Below, piece after piece: positions 45,785 through 55,498 of a stretch of 64,000 nt of DNA (position 1 is the stretch's first letter; the number at the start of each line of letters is the position of its first letter). Source of the stretch: Delphinus delphis (lineage: Eukaryota; Chordata; Mammalia; Artiodactyla; Delphinidae); contig NC_082697.1 in the NCBI RefSeq assembly GCF_949987515.2, forward strand, positions 85,564,072-85,628,071, given 5' to 3'. The notes beneath the pieces were generated by a model. It was not told the DNA's origin. It saw only the letters and a list, made by a program, of their open reading frames with translations, and made no database searches. A program made the translations under genes and the position numbers.

Positions 45785-46683
45785 CTTGCTTTCTGTGAAT
45801 GTGCTTTTTGTTCCACAGGCTGCAGGACTGTAGTTCTTCTTGCTTCTGCTGTCTGCCCTCTGGTGGATGAGGCTACCTAAGAGGCTTGTGCAAGTTTCCT
45901 GATGGGAGGGACTGGTGGTGGGTAGAGCTGGCTGTTGCTCTGGTGGGCAGAGCTCAGTAAAACTTTAATCTGCTTGTCTGTTGATGGGTGGGGCTGGGTT
46001 TCCTCCCTGTTGGTTGTTTGGCCTGAGGCAACCCAGCCCTGGAGCCTACCCGGCTCTTTGGTGGGGCTAATGTCGGACTCTGGGAGGGCTCATGCCAAGG
46101 AGTACTTCCCAGAACTTCTGCTGCCAATGTCCTTGTTCTCAGGGTGAGCCACAGCCACCCCCCGCCTCTGCAGGAGACCCTCCAACACTAGCAGGTAGGT
46201 CTGGTTCAGTCTCCTATGGGTCACTTCTCCTTCCCCTGGGTCCTGATGTGCACACTACTTTGTGTGTGCCCTCCAAGAGTGGAGTGTTTCCCTCAGTCCT
46301 GTGAAAGTCCTGCAATCAAATCCCACTAGCCTTCAAAGTCTGATTCTCTAGGAATTCCTCCTCCCGTTGCTGGACCCCCAGGTTGGGAAGCCCGATGTGG
46401 GGCTCAGAACCTTCACTCCAGTGGGTGGACTTCTGTGGTATAAGTGTTCTCCAGTTTGTGAGTCACTCACCCAGCAGTTACGGGAATTGATTTTACTGCG
46501 ATTGTGCCCTTCCTACAGTCTCATTGTGGCTTCTCCTTTGTCTTTGGATGTGGGGTGTCTTTTTTGCTGAGTTCCAGTGTCTTCCTGTCAATGACTGTTC
46601 AGCACTTAGTTGTGATTCCGGTGCTCTCACAAGAGGAGTGAGTGCATGTCCTTCTTCTCCACCATCTTGAACCAATCTCCACC
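45785..46683 (-). promoter_or_regulatory. L1 5' UTR with internal promoter
   Basis: About 900 bases lie between the ORF1 start and the 5' target-site copy, GC-richer than the surroundings. In L1 this part carries an internal RNA polymerase II promoter. Near its 5' end is CAAGATGG on the minus strand (46669-46662), about 15 bases into the element, the place and sequence of the YY1 site that sets the start point in primate L1. Presence of this end supports a full-length copy. Activity today is unknown. Plus frames at 45935-46304 and 46367-46570 are accidental. Confidence 0.78.
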
Positions 46684-46770
46684 CATTTCTTTCCCAGTTT
46701 AGTTTTTACTTTCTTTATAGTTTTCTACACTCTATGTTTTTTAATGAACGAGTAACATTTTCACAAATCC
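46684..46770 (+). repeat. right target-site copy and continuation of old L1M
   Basis: The second 18-bp target copy is at 46684-46701. After it, 'agtttttactttctttatag' and 'atgaacgagtaacattttca' continue the old L1M 3' end interrupted at 40786. Confidence 0.7.
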
Positions 46771-48987
46771 TAAGCCACTGGGAGGGAAAAACAAATCACC
46801 ATATTGGAATTATATCAAGAGACGTTTAACAACATATACAAATGCCTAAATATGTAATCTTTTCTTTGATTGGCTCTCTCTCACAATGAGAATGTGTACG
46901 GATACAATCAAGTGAGGTGGCCTTTCCTAGGTCTCTCAAAGGGGATGTACTTGACTCATGCAATCTAGTCATGATTTCTAAAAGCCTGCCACTTTTATTA
47001 TAACCACCATCTCTAAGATCTTCCTGCTCATGAAAAATTAGTTGAACACAACAGAAATTCAAGCAGTCTGAAGACTATTAATGTAGTTTTTTAAAAAAAT
47101 GTGTAAGACTTTACTCAGCAATGGTTCTAGTACACTTTCAAAGATATATAAAACTATATCATTTAGCAATATTAATAATTTTATGAGAAGCTGGTTTATT
47201 TTGTTGATATGCACTTTAATCTCTTAAGATGGTTTTGTGATAGAAATAGTTACTTTCACATTCTATCATCTACAATAAAAATCATTTTGGTCCCTGGGAA
47301 CCAGGATTACATAAAACGAGCTTCTTCGTATGATTTTAATAAAGAGTTTTAGGTGTAATGTTAAAATTCACATTTTAAAATGTATCCATATTCTTCTCCT
47401 TTTAAAGTTAGTATTCTTTGAGTATTAATGAAAATAAGTAAAGTTACTTATGTATAGATATATGCAATAATTCATGAGGTTAGAGAAATACAGAGTAATA
47501 GGTTAAGATGATACATACAAAGGTTAGGATACTGTACATAAGATTGTGAATGCTATAATATATGTAATTAGAAAAACAGGCTATTGATGCTCAGACCATG
47601 CACCCTCGAGTATCAGTATGTATGACATGGTCTACTGCTTTAAGCTGTCAAATTTCTATGTAAGAATACCACATCAGAATCTGTGTTTTAAGATGGATCC
47701 ATAAGACTCAAGCATCACCCAACTGTGGATAGGTAGAGAAGTTTAAGAAGCTGTCCTTCCCAAAGGGTCCAGGATTCTTTTGGTAATGGTGATGATAATT
47801 CTTTTGGTAATGGTGTCTAAGGACACAAACGAATAGGTATCCCATTAGCAAAGTCTACCACATCATACGGGGCTTGAATACAGCTTCCTAAAGCTTGTTC
47901 TCTTAAAAAAGAAAAGTTCAACATGGAAAACTTGCCATATATTAAAATAGAAAAATTAAGAATGGAAAAAGGACTTCCTTTTGAACGCTGGCCCCTAAGA
48001 ACTTTCAAACGTATAAATTCTGTAATCTTGCCCTTTACTATTTTCTGGGCACAGGTTTAACAAAATTATAGAAGAGAAAAACTAAAATCTCTGGTCTTAA
48101 AAATAAAATATAAAACCAACCACCACTTCAAATTGACCCCATTATGTTGACTTTCCTAAAGAACAGTTTTCCAGTTTCTATTTTAGCAGCAAAAGAGCCT
48201 ACTACTGCTTTGAGTGCAAAGCCCATTTTTATAACTAAAAGTTAGTTATACAATGAGAGTTTATTTCCTATTACTGAGAAGATAAGGAACCTAGCCCCAC
48301 ATCACCTTTGGTCACTAAGTCCCATCGTCCGTAGCAAACAAACTTACAAGAGCTACCTCCTAACTACTCATATTCCACGCTCCAAGCAGTTTAAGGATTA
48401 TCTTTTATACCTGCTTCTTTAATAAGTTTTTTTTAAGGATTAAACAAACAAAAAGCTCATCAAATTAATAGGCAAATAAAACACTGCTTTCAAAGGGGCC
48501 ATAGGATAGTCAGGCTTATTGGAATACTGATACATGTTCTAATGTTTTGACTTGGGTATTAATTACATGTGTTCCATTTGTGAAAATTTATCAAGTGATA
48601 TATTTATTATCTGTGTACCTTTCTGTATGTCTATTTCAATAAGAAGCTTACTTTAGAAAAACCATGTTATGCTTATAATCAATATTATGCTTATAATCAA
48701 AACAATCTCCTCAATGATTTCAAATGCTAAGATAAAAGAGGAGAAGAAAGGCAAGAAAAACAATCTGAATCTAAAACTGCAATTGGAGAAAGGAGAGAAA
48801 CATGAATCACATTTCCTCAGAACAATACATACTAGATTTCATTATGGGGACCAACAGTCCATTTAAACTCACTTCTCTCGAGCTTATTTCTACATTATGA
48901 GACACATCACATGATTAAAATCCTCATGCAGCAATATGAGACCAAGGGCTTGAAGAAATGGAAACAGGTCATATAAACCCTCAAGTT
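46771..48987. other. unassigned AT-rich sequence with two small tandem duplications
   Basis: No gene or repeat family is recognised. attcttttggtaatggtg occurs at 47774-47791 and 47798-47815 (period 24), and ttatgcttataatcaa at 48667-48682 and 48685-48700 (period 18). Frames at 46826-47062, 47817-48008 and 48669-48866 have no known family. Confidence 0.5.
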
Positions 48988-49001
48988 AAAAGGCAGGGAA
49001 A

Positions 49002-49209
49002 GGGCTTCCCTGGTGGCGTGGTGGTTGAGAGTCCGCCTGCCGATGCAGGGGACATGGGTTCGTGCCCTGGTCCGGGAAGATCCCACATGCCGCGGAGCGG
49101 CTGGGTCCATGAGCTATGGCCACTGAGCCTGTGCGTCCAGAGCCTGGGCTCCGCAACGGGAGAAGCCAGGACAGTGAGAGGCCGAGTACCGCAAAAAAAA
49201 AAAAAAAAA
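49002..49209 (+). mobile_element. CHR-type SINE, short form with perfect target-site duplication
   Basis: It runs from 'gggcttccctggtggcgtgg' through 'ggttcgtgccctggtccggg', 'gccgcggagcggctgggtcc' and 'gtgagaggccgagtaccgc' to an A tail of about 20. Flanks aaaaggcagggaaa at 48988-49001 and 49210-49223 are identical. Young class. Frames on both strands in this interval are SINE-derived. Confidence 0.97.
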
Positions 49210-49289
49210 AAAAGGCAGGGAAAGACGTATTTTACTGGCTAAAGCAGAACCTTTACCCAACCTGTCAAAACATCACAAAACTTTTGAGC

Positions 49290-49700
49290 ATTGCCGGAGG
49301 CAGAATTCCAAAAATGTCCCACCCCAATCTCTGGAACCTGTGAATACTGTGACATATGGCACATTTAAACCTTCAGACAGGGAGACTATCCCTGCAAGGA
49401 GGCAGTGATCTGGGCACATGAGCCCTTAAAAGCAGGGAGTTTCTCTGGCTGAAAACAGTAGTCAAAGATTTTCAGAGCATTAGAAGGATGCGGGGTGCTG
49501 TTACTGGTTTGAAGATGGAGGGGCTCTGTGAGAAGGCAGGCCTCAAGAAGCAGAGTGGCCCCAGCCAACATGGAATAGGGACCTCAGTCCTACAAATGCA
49601 AGGACCTGAACCTCATCAACAGACGAATGAACTTGCAAGTGGGTTTTCCTCTAGAATCTCCAACTATACTATGAGCCACCCAAATGCTGGCCCATGTTAA
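49290..49700 (+). mobile_element. MaLR/MLT1-like LTR remnant
   Basis: 'ccccaatctctggaacctgt', 'gaatactgtgacatatggca', 'aggcctcaagaagcagagtg' and 'gttttcctctagaatctcca' follow the order of a common old LTR-type repeat in forward orientation. Several short frames in both directions are not genes. The subfamily is not certain. Confidence 0.5.
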
Positions 49701-49784
49701 CCATATTTTTTCTTATCTTTTATAGCAAGCTCTGGAAATTCAATAAGCGCAGGCATAAATGGTGATAAAGGAAAAATTACACAA

Positions 49785-50775
49785 CGTATTCATTCATTCA
49801 ACAGGTATCTATCAAGTTCCTATTATACACTGGGCACTGTGCCAGGTGCAAGGAATATAACAATGAATAAAAAAAAACAATCATATCTTTTGAGGTTCTC
49901 AGACTGGTGAAAGAGACTGACATAATAAACTATAATGAGGAAGGTACAAAGATAGGGAGATGCACAGGATACTGTGGAAATCAAGACGATTCTTTGTGTA
50001 GAGGACACAGAAATCCAAAAGGCTACAAGGAGGCCGTGATACCTGAGCTGAGACTCAAGGAATAAGCTGAAGTTTGCCTGGTCAAAGGTGGGGTGAGAGA
50101 GGGGGCTTAGGGGACAGCATTCAGGGCTAAAAGGACTTGCAAAATAAAGGCAAGGAGGTAAAAACAACACAGTGTGTTGGGGAGAAGGGAGCAAAGGAGT
50201 GGAACTACTGGCAATTCAGTACTCTGAGAGTGCCAAATGAAACCCAGGAAGAGATTACACAGCAGAGGAAAACAAGGCTCAGATTATGATCTCCAAATGC
50301 CTCAATAAGAGCCACTGTAAGCAGAGACTCATGGTGAGATTCATGTTTTGGAAGCTATGTGGAAGATGGATTTGACAAAGAATTGGGCAGAAAATTCAGT
50401 AAGGATGATGAAAGATTTTAGAAATATTTAGAGAAGTAAAACCCTCAGGATTTCACAACTAACTAACTGGATATGGCAGGGGAAGGGTCAGGAAGGAAGA
50501 GGTAGACTCAAGATGATTCTCAGGTTTCTAGCTGAGGTGACTCAGTGGATGATGGTGACACCAAGACACAGAAAATACTGGCTGAAACACTGACTAGGTT
50601 ACAGAAGAATAAGAGAACAGGCTGGAAAGGTGTTTAGTGACATCTAGAGGGAGGTGAAGAGCTTTTAACACTAGGCTCAACTGGGTCAGCTTTGGAGAGC
50701 CGAATAAAGTTTCAAAGACTAAAAAGTAATCCCCAAGGTATTTACTGAAAAAATTCTTAGTCATTATAATAGCCC
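49785..50775 (-). repeat. ancient L2-like element, left part
   Basis: 'attcattcaacaggtatcta', 'ctgggcactgtgccaggtgc', 'gagctgagactcaaggaata', 'taagagccactgtaagcaga' and 'agactcaagatgattctcag' run in the same order as the other copies of this family in the window, starting from the reversed L2 3' end. It is interrupted by an L1 at about 50.8 kb and resumes at about 52.6 kb. Confidence 0.58.
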
Positions 50776-50854
50776 AGACAGTAGGTGGAGTCCACATTCA
50801 TGCTGAGGCAGTAGAAAAACAGGGGATGTATATGAAATATTTCCATGTAGAAAC

Positions 50855-52540
50855 AGTGGTATTATTTTTGTATATCGTGTGAGGAAACATTCCGATCTCA
50901 TTCTTTTACGTGTAGTTGTACAGTTTTCCCAGCACCACTTATTGAAGGGACTGTCTTTTCTCCAGAGTATAATGTTGCCTCCTCTGTCATAGATTAATTG
51001 ACCATAAGTGCGTGGATTTATTTCTGGGTTCTCTATTCTGTTCCATTGATCTACATGTTTTTGGTGCCAGTACCATGCTGTTTTGATTACTGTAGCTTTG
51101 CAGTATAGTTTGATGTCAGGAAGCATGATACCAATACCTCCAGCTTTGCTGTTTTTCTCAAGACTGCTTTGGCTATTTGGCGTCTTCTATGGGTCCACAT
51201 AAATTTTAGGACTGTTTGTTCTAGTTCTGTGAAAAATGTCATAGATATTTTATAGGGATTGCATTAAATCCGCAGATTGCTTTGGGTAGTGTAGATATTA
51301 ATTCTTCCAATCCAAGAACATCTTTCCATTTCTTTGTATCATCTATAATTTCCTTCAATGTTTTATAGTTTTCAGAATATAGGTCTTTCACCTGCTTGGT
51401 TAAGTTTATCCCTAGGTATTTTATTCTTTTTTAATGCAATCTTAAATGGGATTGTTTTGTTTCCTCTGATAGTTCATTATTAGTGTATATAAAAAGCAAC
51501 AGATTTCTGTATATTAGTTTCGTATCCTGCAACTTTACCTAATTTATTAGTTCTAATAGCTTTTTGGTGGCAACTGTACGGTTTTTTTACATATAGTATG
51601 TCACCTGCAAAGAGTGACAATTTTCACTCTTCCCTTCCAATTTGGATGCCTTTTATTTCTTTTTCTTGTCTGATTGCTGTGGCTATGAATTCCAATATTA
51701 TGTTAAACATAAGTGGCAAGAGTAGGCATCCTTGCCTTATTCCCGATTTTAGAGGGAAAATTTTCAGCACTGAAAATGTGAATGACATTAGCTGTGGTTT
51801 TGTCATAACTGGACTTTATTATATTGAGTTATGCTCCCTCAATACCAAATTCAATGAGAGTTTTTAATCTTAAATGGATGTTGAATTTTGTCAAATGCTT
51901 TTCTGCATCTATCAAGATGATCATGTGATTTTTATCCTTTGTTTTGTTAATGTGGTGTATCACATTGATTGATTTGTGAGTACTGAACCATCCTTCCAAC
52001 TGTGGAATAAATCCCACTAGATCATGGTGTATGATCCTTTTTCTATACTGTTGAATTCTGTTTGCTAACATTTTGAGGATTTTTGCATCTATATTCAGAG
52101 ATATTGGCCTATAATTTTCTTTTTCATAGTGTCTTTGTCTGGTTTTGGTATCATGGTATGGTGGCCTCATAGGATTAATCTGCGAGTGTTCCAGCCTCTT
52201 CAATTTTTTGGTAGTTTGAGAAGGACAGATATTAGCTCTTCTTCATATGTTTGGTAGAATTCCCTTGTGAAGCTATCCAATCCTGGACTTCCGTTTGCTG
52301 GGAGGTTTTTTGAACTACAAATTCATTAATACTGCTAGTAATCAGTCTGTTCAGACTGTCTATTTCTTCCTGGTTCAGTCTTGTAAGGTTGTATGTGTCT
52401 GGAAATTTGTCCATTTCTTCTAGGTCGTCCAATTTGTTGCCATATAACTGCTCATAGTATTCTCTTACGATTTTTTGTATCTCTGTGGTATCAGTTGTTA
52501 TTTCTCTTTCACTTTTATTTTGTTTATAGATAGGCAAAGC
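50855..52540 (-). mobile_element. L1 ORF2 internal fragment, nested in the L2-like element
   Basis: Reversed ORF2 from the region around the RT C-terminal side to upstream of the RT: minus frames 51126-50764 ([26 protein letters not shown]), 51806-51624 ([10 protein letters not shown]), 52203-51829 ([22 protein letters not shown]) and 52537-52232 ([20 protein letters not shown]). It lacks both the 3' UTR and the 5' end, and has many breaks, so it is an older piece than the full-length L1. Here the RT keeps ENYRPISL. Confidence 0.92.
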
Positions 52541-52559
52541 AAGGTCTGAGTAACATTTT

Positions 52560-52890
52560 TTAAAAGGAAGTCAGGAAAAGAGGGAAAAAATGTGTTCAGT
52601 TATGCATTTATTCCAAAACTACAAATGCTTGCTATATACAGGTCAGATATGGTGCTAGATAATGCCATGTCAACTCTGGCTTGAAGGATTACTGTATTTG
52701 AGGTTCTGGTGGGATGAATCAGACCCAAAGCTCAGATCAGAGGCTGGAATGGGGAGATACAGATGAAGTCATTTGTTTAGGAATGACAGCTGACAAAGAG
52801 TAGATAAGGTGAAAAGGAAGAAAAAGCCAAAGATGAAACCCTGGGGAACATCTACACTTATGCAGTTAAGAAGGAAGGAGAGGAAACAGC
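52560..52890 (-). repeat. ancient L2-like element, right part
   Basis: 'gaggctggaatggggagata', 'gatgaaaccctggggaacat' and 'ctacacttatgcagttaaga' continue the 49785-50775 element in co-linear order beyond the L1. Confidence 0.5.
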
Positions 52891-53194
52891 ATAAAACCTT
52901 ATACATAAATTCACTCAAAATGCTCAGCTACAACTGATTCAGCATGATGTAAGTTCAAAGTTCTGAAAGATACACTCTCCAGTCTCAAGGATTCTACATA
53001 ATACAATACGAATTTATGTGTACAATAACTACAATACTAGATGGATGGAGCTTATGGGTACTATAGGGAAGTTGCCAAAAATGCTATGAAAGTTGGGGTA
53101 CTATTCTAAATTGGGTAAATTAGGGAAGATTTCATCAAGGAGAATACATCTTAGTTGACCTTTCAAAGAGGGAAAGGAACAAAGAAAAGAAAGA

Positions 53195-53840
53195 ATAATA
53201 AGGATTGGCAAAGATTTGGGAAAACTCACACATTGCTGGTGAGAATGTAAAATGGTTCAGCCACTCTGGAAAACAATTTGGCAAATATTCAAAAAGTTAA
53301 ACATAGGATTATCACATGATCCAACAATTCCACTCCTAGGAATATACCCCAAAGAAATGAAAGTTAAGTGCTCAAACGCATGTACATGCATTTTCATAGC
53401 TACATTATTCACAACAGCCAAAAGGTGGAAACAATGCAAATGTCCATCAATGGAAGAATGGATAAACAAGTTATGGCACATACATACGACAGATTACTAT
53501 TTAGCCATCAAAAGAAATGGAGTACCCTGAAAACACTGTTACGAGAAATAGGCCATATGTAAAAGGTATCATATTGTATGACTCCATTTACATGAAACAC
53601 CCAGAATAGGTAAATGCATATAGATAGGATGCGGATTAATGGGGAGGGGACAGCTGTGGGGCCTGGGGGTTTGCTACTGCTAATGGGTATGGGTTTCCTT
53701 TGGGGGTGATGAAAATGTTTTGGAACTAGGTAGAGGTGGTGACTGCCCAATACTGTGAAAGTACTAAATGCCACTGAATTGTTCACTTTTAAACGGTTAA
53801 TTTTATGTTATGTAAATTTTACCTCAATTTTAAAAATTAC
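53195..53840 (+). repeat. old L1M ORF2 end and 3' UTR
   Basis: 'cacacattgctggtgagaat', 'gatccaacaattccactcct', 'ccaaaaggtggaaacaatgc' and 'gaatggataaacaagttatg' encode the decayed ORF2 C-terminus (plus frame 53252-53530: '[13 protein letters not shown]'). The 3' UTR has 'tgatgaaaatgttttggaac' and 'ttatgtaaattttacctcaa'. Forward strand, inactive. Confidence 0.85.
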
Positions 53841-54662
53841 CTTTAAAAGAAAGAAGCTAATATGGTTTCCTGTGACAGGAGGAGGGGGCAAACAGGTTGG
53901 AGGGCAAGAGTATAAGCAAGACCTCTCTACACTCCTACACGGTTTGACCTTTGAATCCTGTAATATGCTCACAAAGTAGTCAAAAACAACTCCACATTCA
54001 CTTTATTAAATCTAAGGTTTGAAAAATAACCTTTGTCACAACATGAAGAGTATTTCTTTGCATAAACTTCTTCAGATACCACAGATCTTCATAATACCTT
54101 TAAAAAAAGATGGTTTTGAGTTCTTCTTAACAACAGGTTCTGATATCCTCACCCGATCGATTCACATTCCTGGGCTGAGCCACCAGAGCCAGGGGTAGCA
54201 GAACAGGCCAAAGCTCACTGCCTGCAGCCTAACCACCCAGGACCCCATCATTAGAACTGCACTGTAAGAAAGCTTACATGTGACAAAGAAAGCAACACAA
54301 ATTAAATGACCCAGGAAAATCAAAGATGATTTTCTAATTCATTTTGACTTTGATTTTGAGGCTTCTAAGCAATCTGTCAGAAAATTCTGTAGTATCATCT
54401 TTCTTCTGGATTTTCTTTTTTAAGATTTTTGAGTTTCATAAAAGATTTTTTATGTACAATAAATACTTAATAGTTTTCAAGAGCCATCAATAGACATGCT
54501 CTGATATATCTGAAAATTTTAGCACAGCAAGATATCCCTATACCCTATGTTACGTTAGCAAAAGTTACATTTCAGAAGAAAAATAGAGAAACTTCAAGAA
54601 CTTTGTGATCTTCTCTGTCAAAGTCTATAAGCTACATTCAATTTTTATCAAGTACAAGGTTT
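53841..54662. other. unassigned sequence
   Basis: No recognised gene or repeat. Confidence 0.5.
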
Positions 54663-54678
54663 AAAGTAAGACTGCTTA

Positions 54679-54875
54679 GGGCTTCCCTGGTGGCGCAGTG
54701 GTTGAGAGTCCACCTGCCGATGCAGGGGACATGGGTTCGTGCCCCGGTCCGGGAAGATCCCACATGCCGCGGAGCGGCTGGGCCCGTGAGCCATGGCTGC
54801 TGAGCCTGCGCGTCCGGAGCCTGTGCTCCGCAACGGGAGAGGCCACAACAGTGAGAGGCCCGCGTACCACAAAAA
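54679..54875 (+). mobile_element. CHR-type SINE, short form with perfect target-site duplication
   Basis: It runs from 'gggcttccctggtggcgcag' through 'ggttcgtgccccggtccggg' and 'gccgcggagcggctgggccc' to 'gaggcccgcgtaccac' and a short A tail. Flanks aaagtaagactgctta at 54663-54678 and 54876-54891 are identical (16 bases). Young class; frames in it are SINE-derived. Confidence 0.97.
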
Positions 54876-54891
54876 AAAGTAAGACTGCTTA

Positions 54892-55331
54892 GCCTTAGCT
54901 GATATTTTTAAGCCGCACTGTTCTTTCAGTACCAAGGTACTAATTTTTCTAATTCCTGAGATCAAAATTATTTTAAACATATTTTGTCAAGTTCAATACT
55001 ATATATAAAGTTTGGTCTTATTCTATAAGCAGCAAAAGATATATGAAAGGTCTTATTTCCTCTCTTAACAAAGATAAGTAGTTGAAGAAATTCTGTACCT
55101 CAAGAAGGACTTACTCTGGGATAGTTGTAATTATTATTTAAACAGAAATTGCTTAAAATATGTAAAATATTTGACAAAAATCTACAAAGACCATAGACTG
55201 GCACCACAGATTCGGTTAGATTTCTGATGACTTATTTGTAAAGAACAAAAATTAGTCAAAAGGCTTCCTCTATCTTTAGGGTGTTATTCATACACCAACT
55301 GAGACCCCCCCCCCCAAAAAAAATCAATATT
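54892..55331. other. unassigned sequence with a poly-C tract
   Basis: No gene or repeat is recognised; an 11-base C run followed by A8 lies at about 55304-55322. Confidence 0.5.
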
Positions 55332-55346
55332 AAACAAGGCCAGTTT

Positions 55347-55477
55347 GGGACTTCCCTGGTGGTCCAGTGGTTAAGACTCCATGCTCCCAAGCAGGGGGCA
55401 TAGTGTCGATCCCCTGTTGGGGAGCTAAGATCCCTCATGCCGCACCTCATGGCCAAAAAAAAAAAAAAAAAAAAAAA
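55347..55477 (+). mobile_element. very short tRNA-derived SINE (CHR-like head)
   Basis: It begins 'gggacttccctggtggtcca', continues 'gttaagactccatgctccca', 'gtcgatcccctgttggggag' and 'gatccctcatgccgc', then goes straight to an A tail of about 23 after 'acctcatggcc'. At about 130 bp it has only the head and a short unique end. Flanks aaacaaggccagttt at 55332-55346 and 55484-55498 are identical, so it is complete as inserted. It is either a separate short subfamily or a shortened CHR. Confidence 0.93.
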
Positions 55478-55498
55478 CCAGAAAAACAAGGCCAGTTT

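Larger units (their letters stand above)
40787..46683 (-). mobile_element. full-length L1 retrotransposon, minus strand, inactive
   Basis: This 5.9-kb element has all L1 parts in order on the minus strand: 5' UTR (46683-45785), ORF1 region (45784-44883), ORF2 region (44824-40993) and a short 3' UTR with an AATAAA-type signal (40806-40811) and a tail seen as a T run at 40787-40794. Identical 18-bp flanks at 40769-40786 and 46684-46701 show one complete insertion, by target-primed reverse transcription, into an older L1M. Both ORFs are broken by frameshifts and stops, and ORF2 also has an internal deletion and duplication, so it cannot move itself. Confidence 0.96.

Noticed and set aside
42062..45880. 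Long plus-strand frames within the full-length L1
   Set aside because: They are antisense shadows of ORF1, ORF2 and the 5' UTR.
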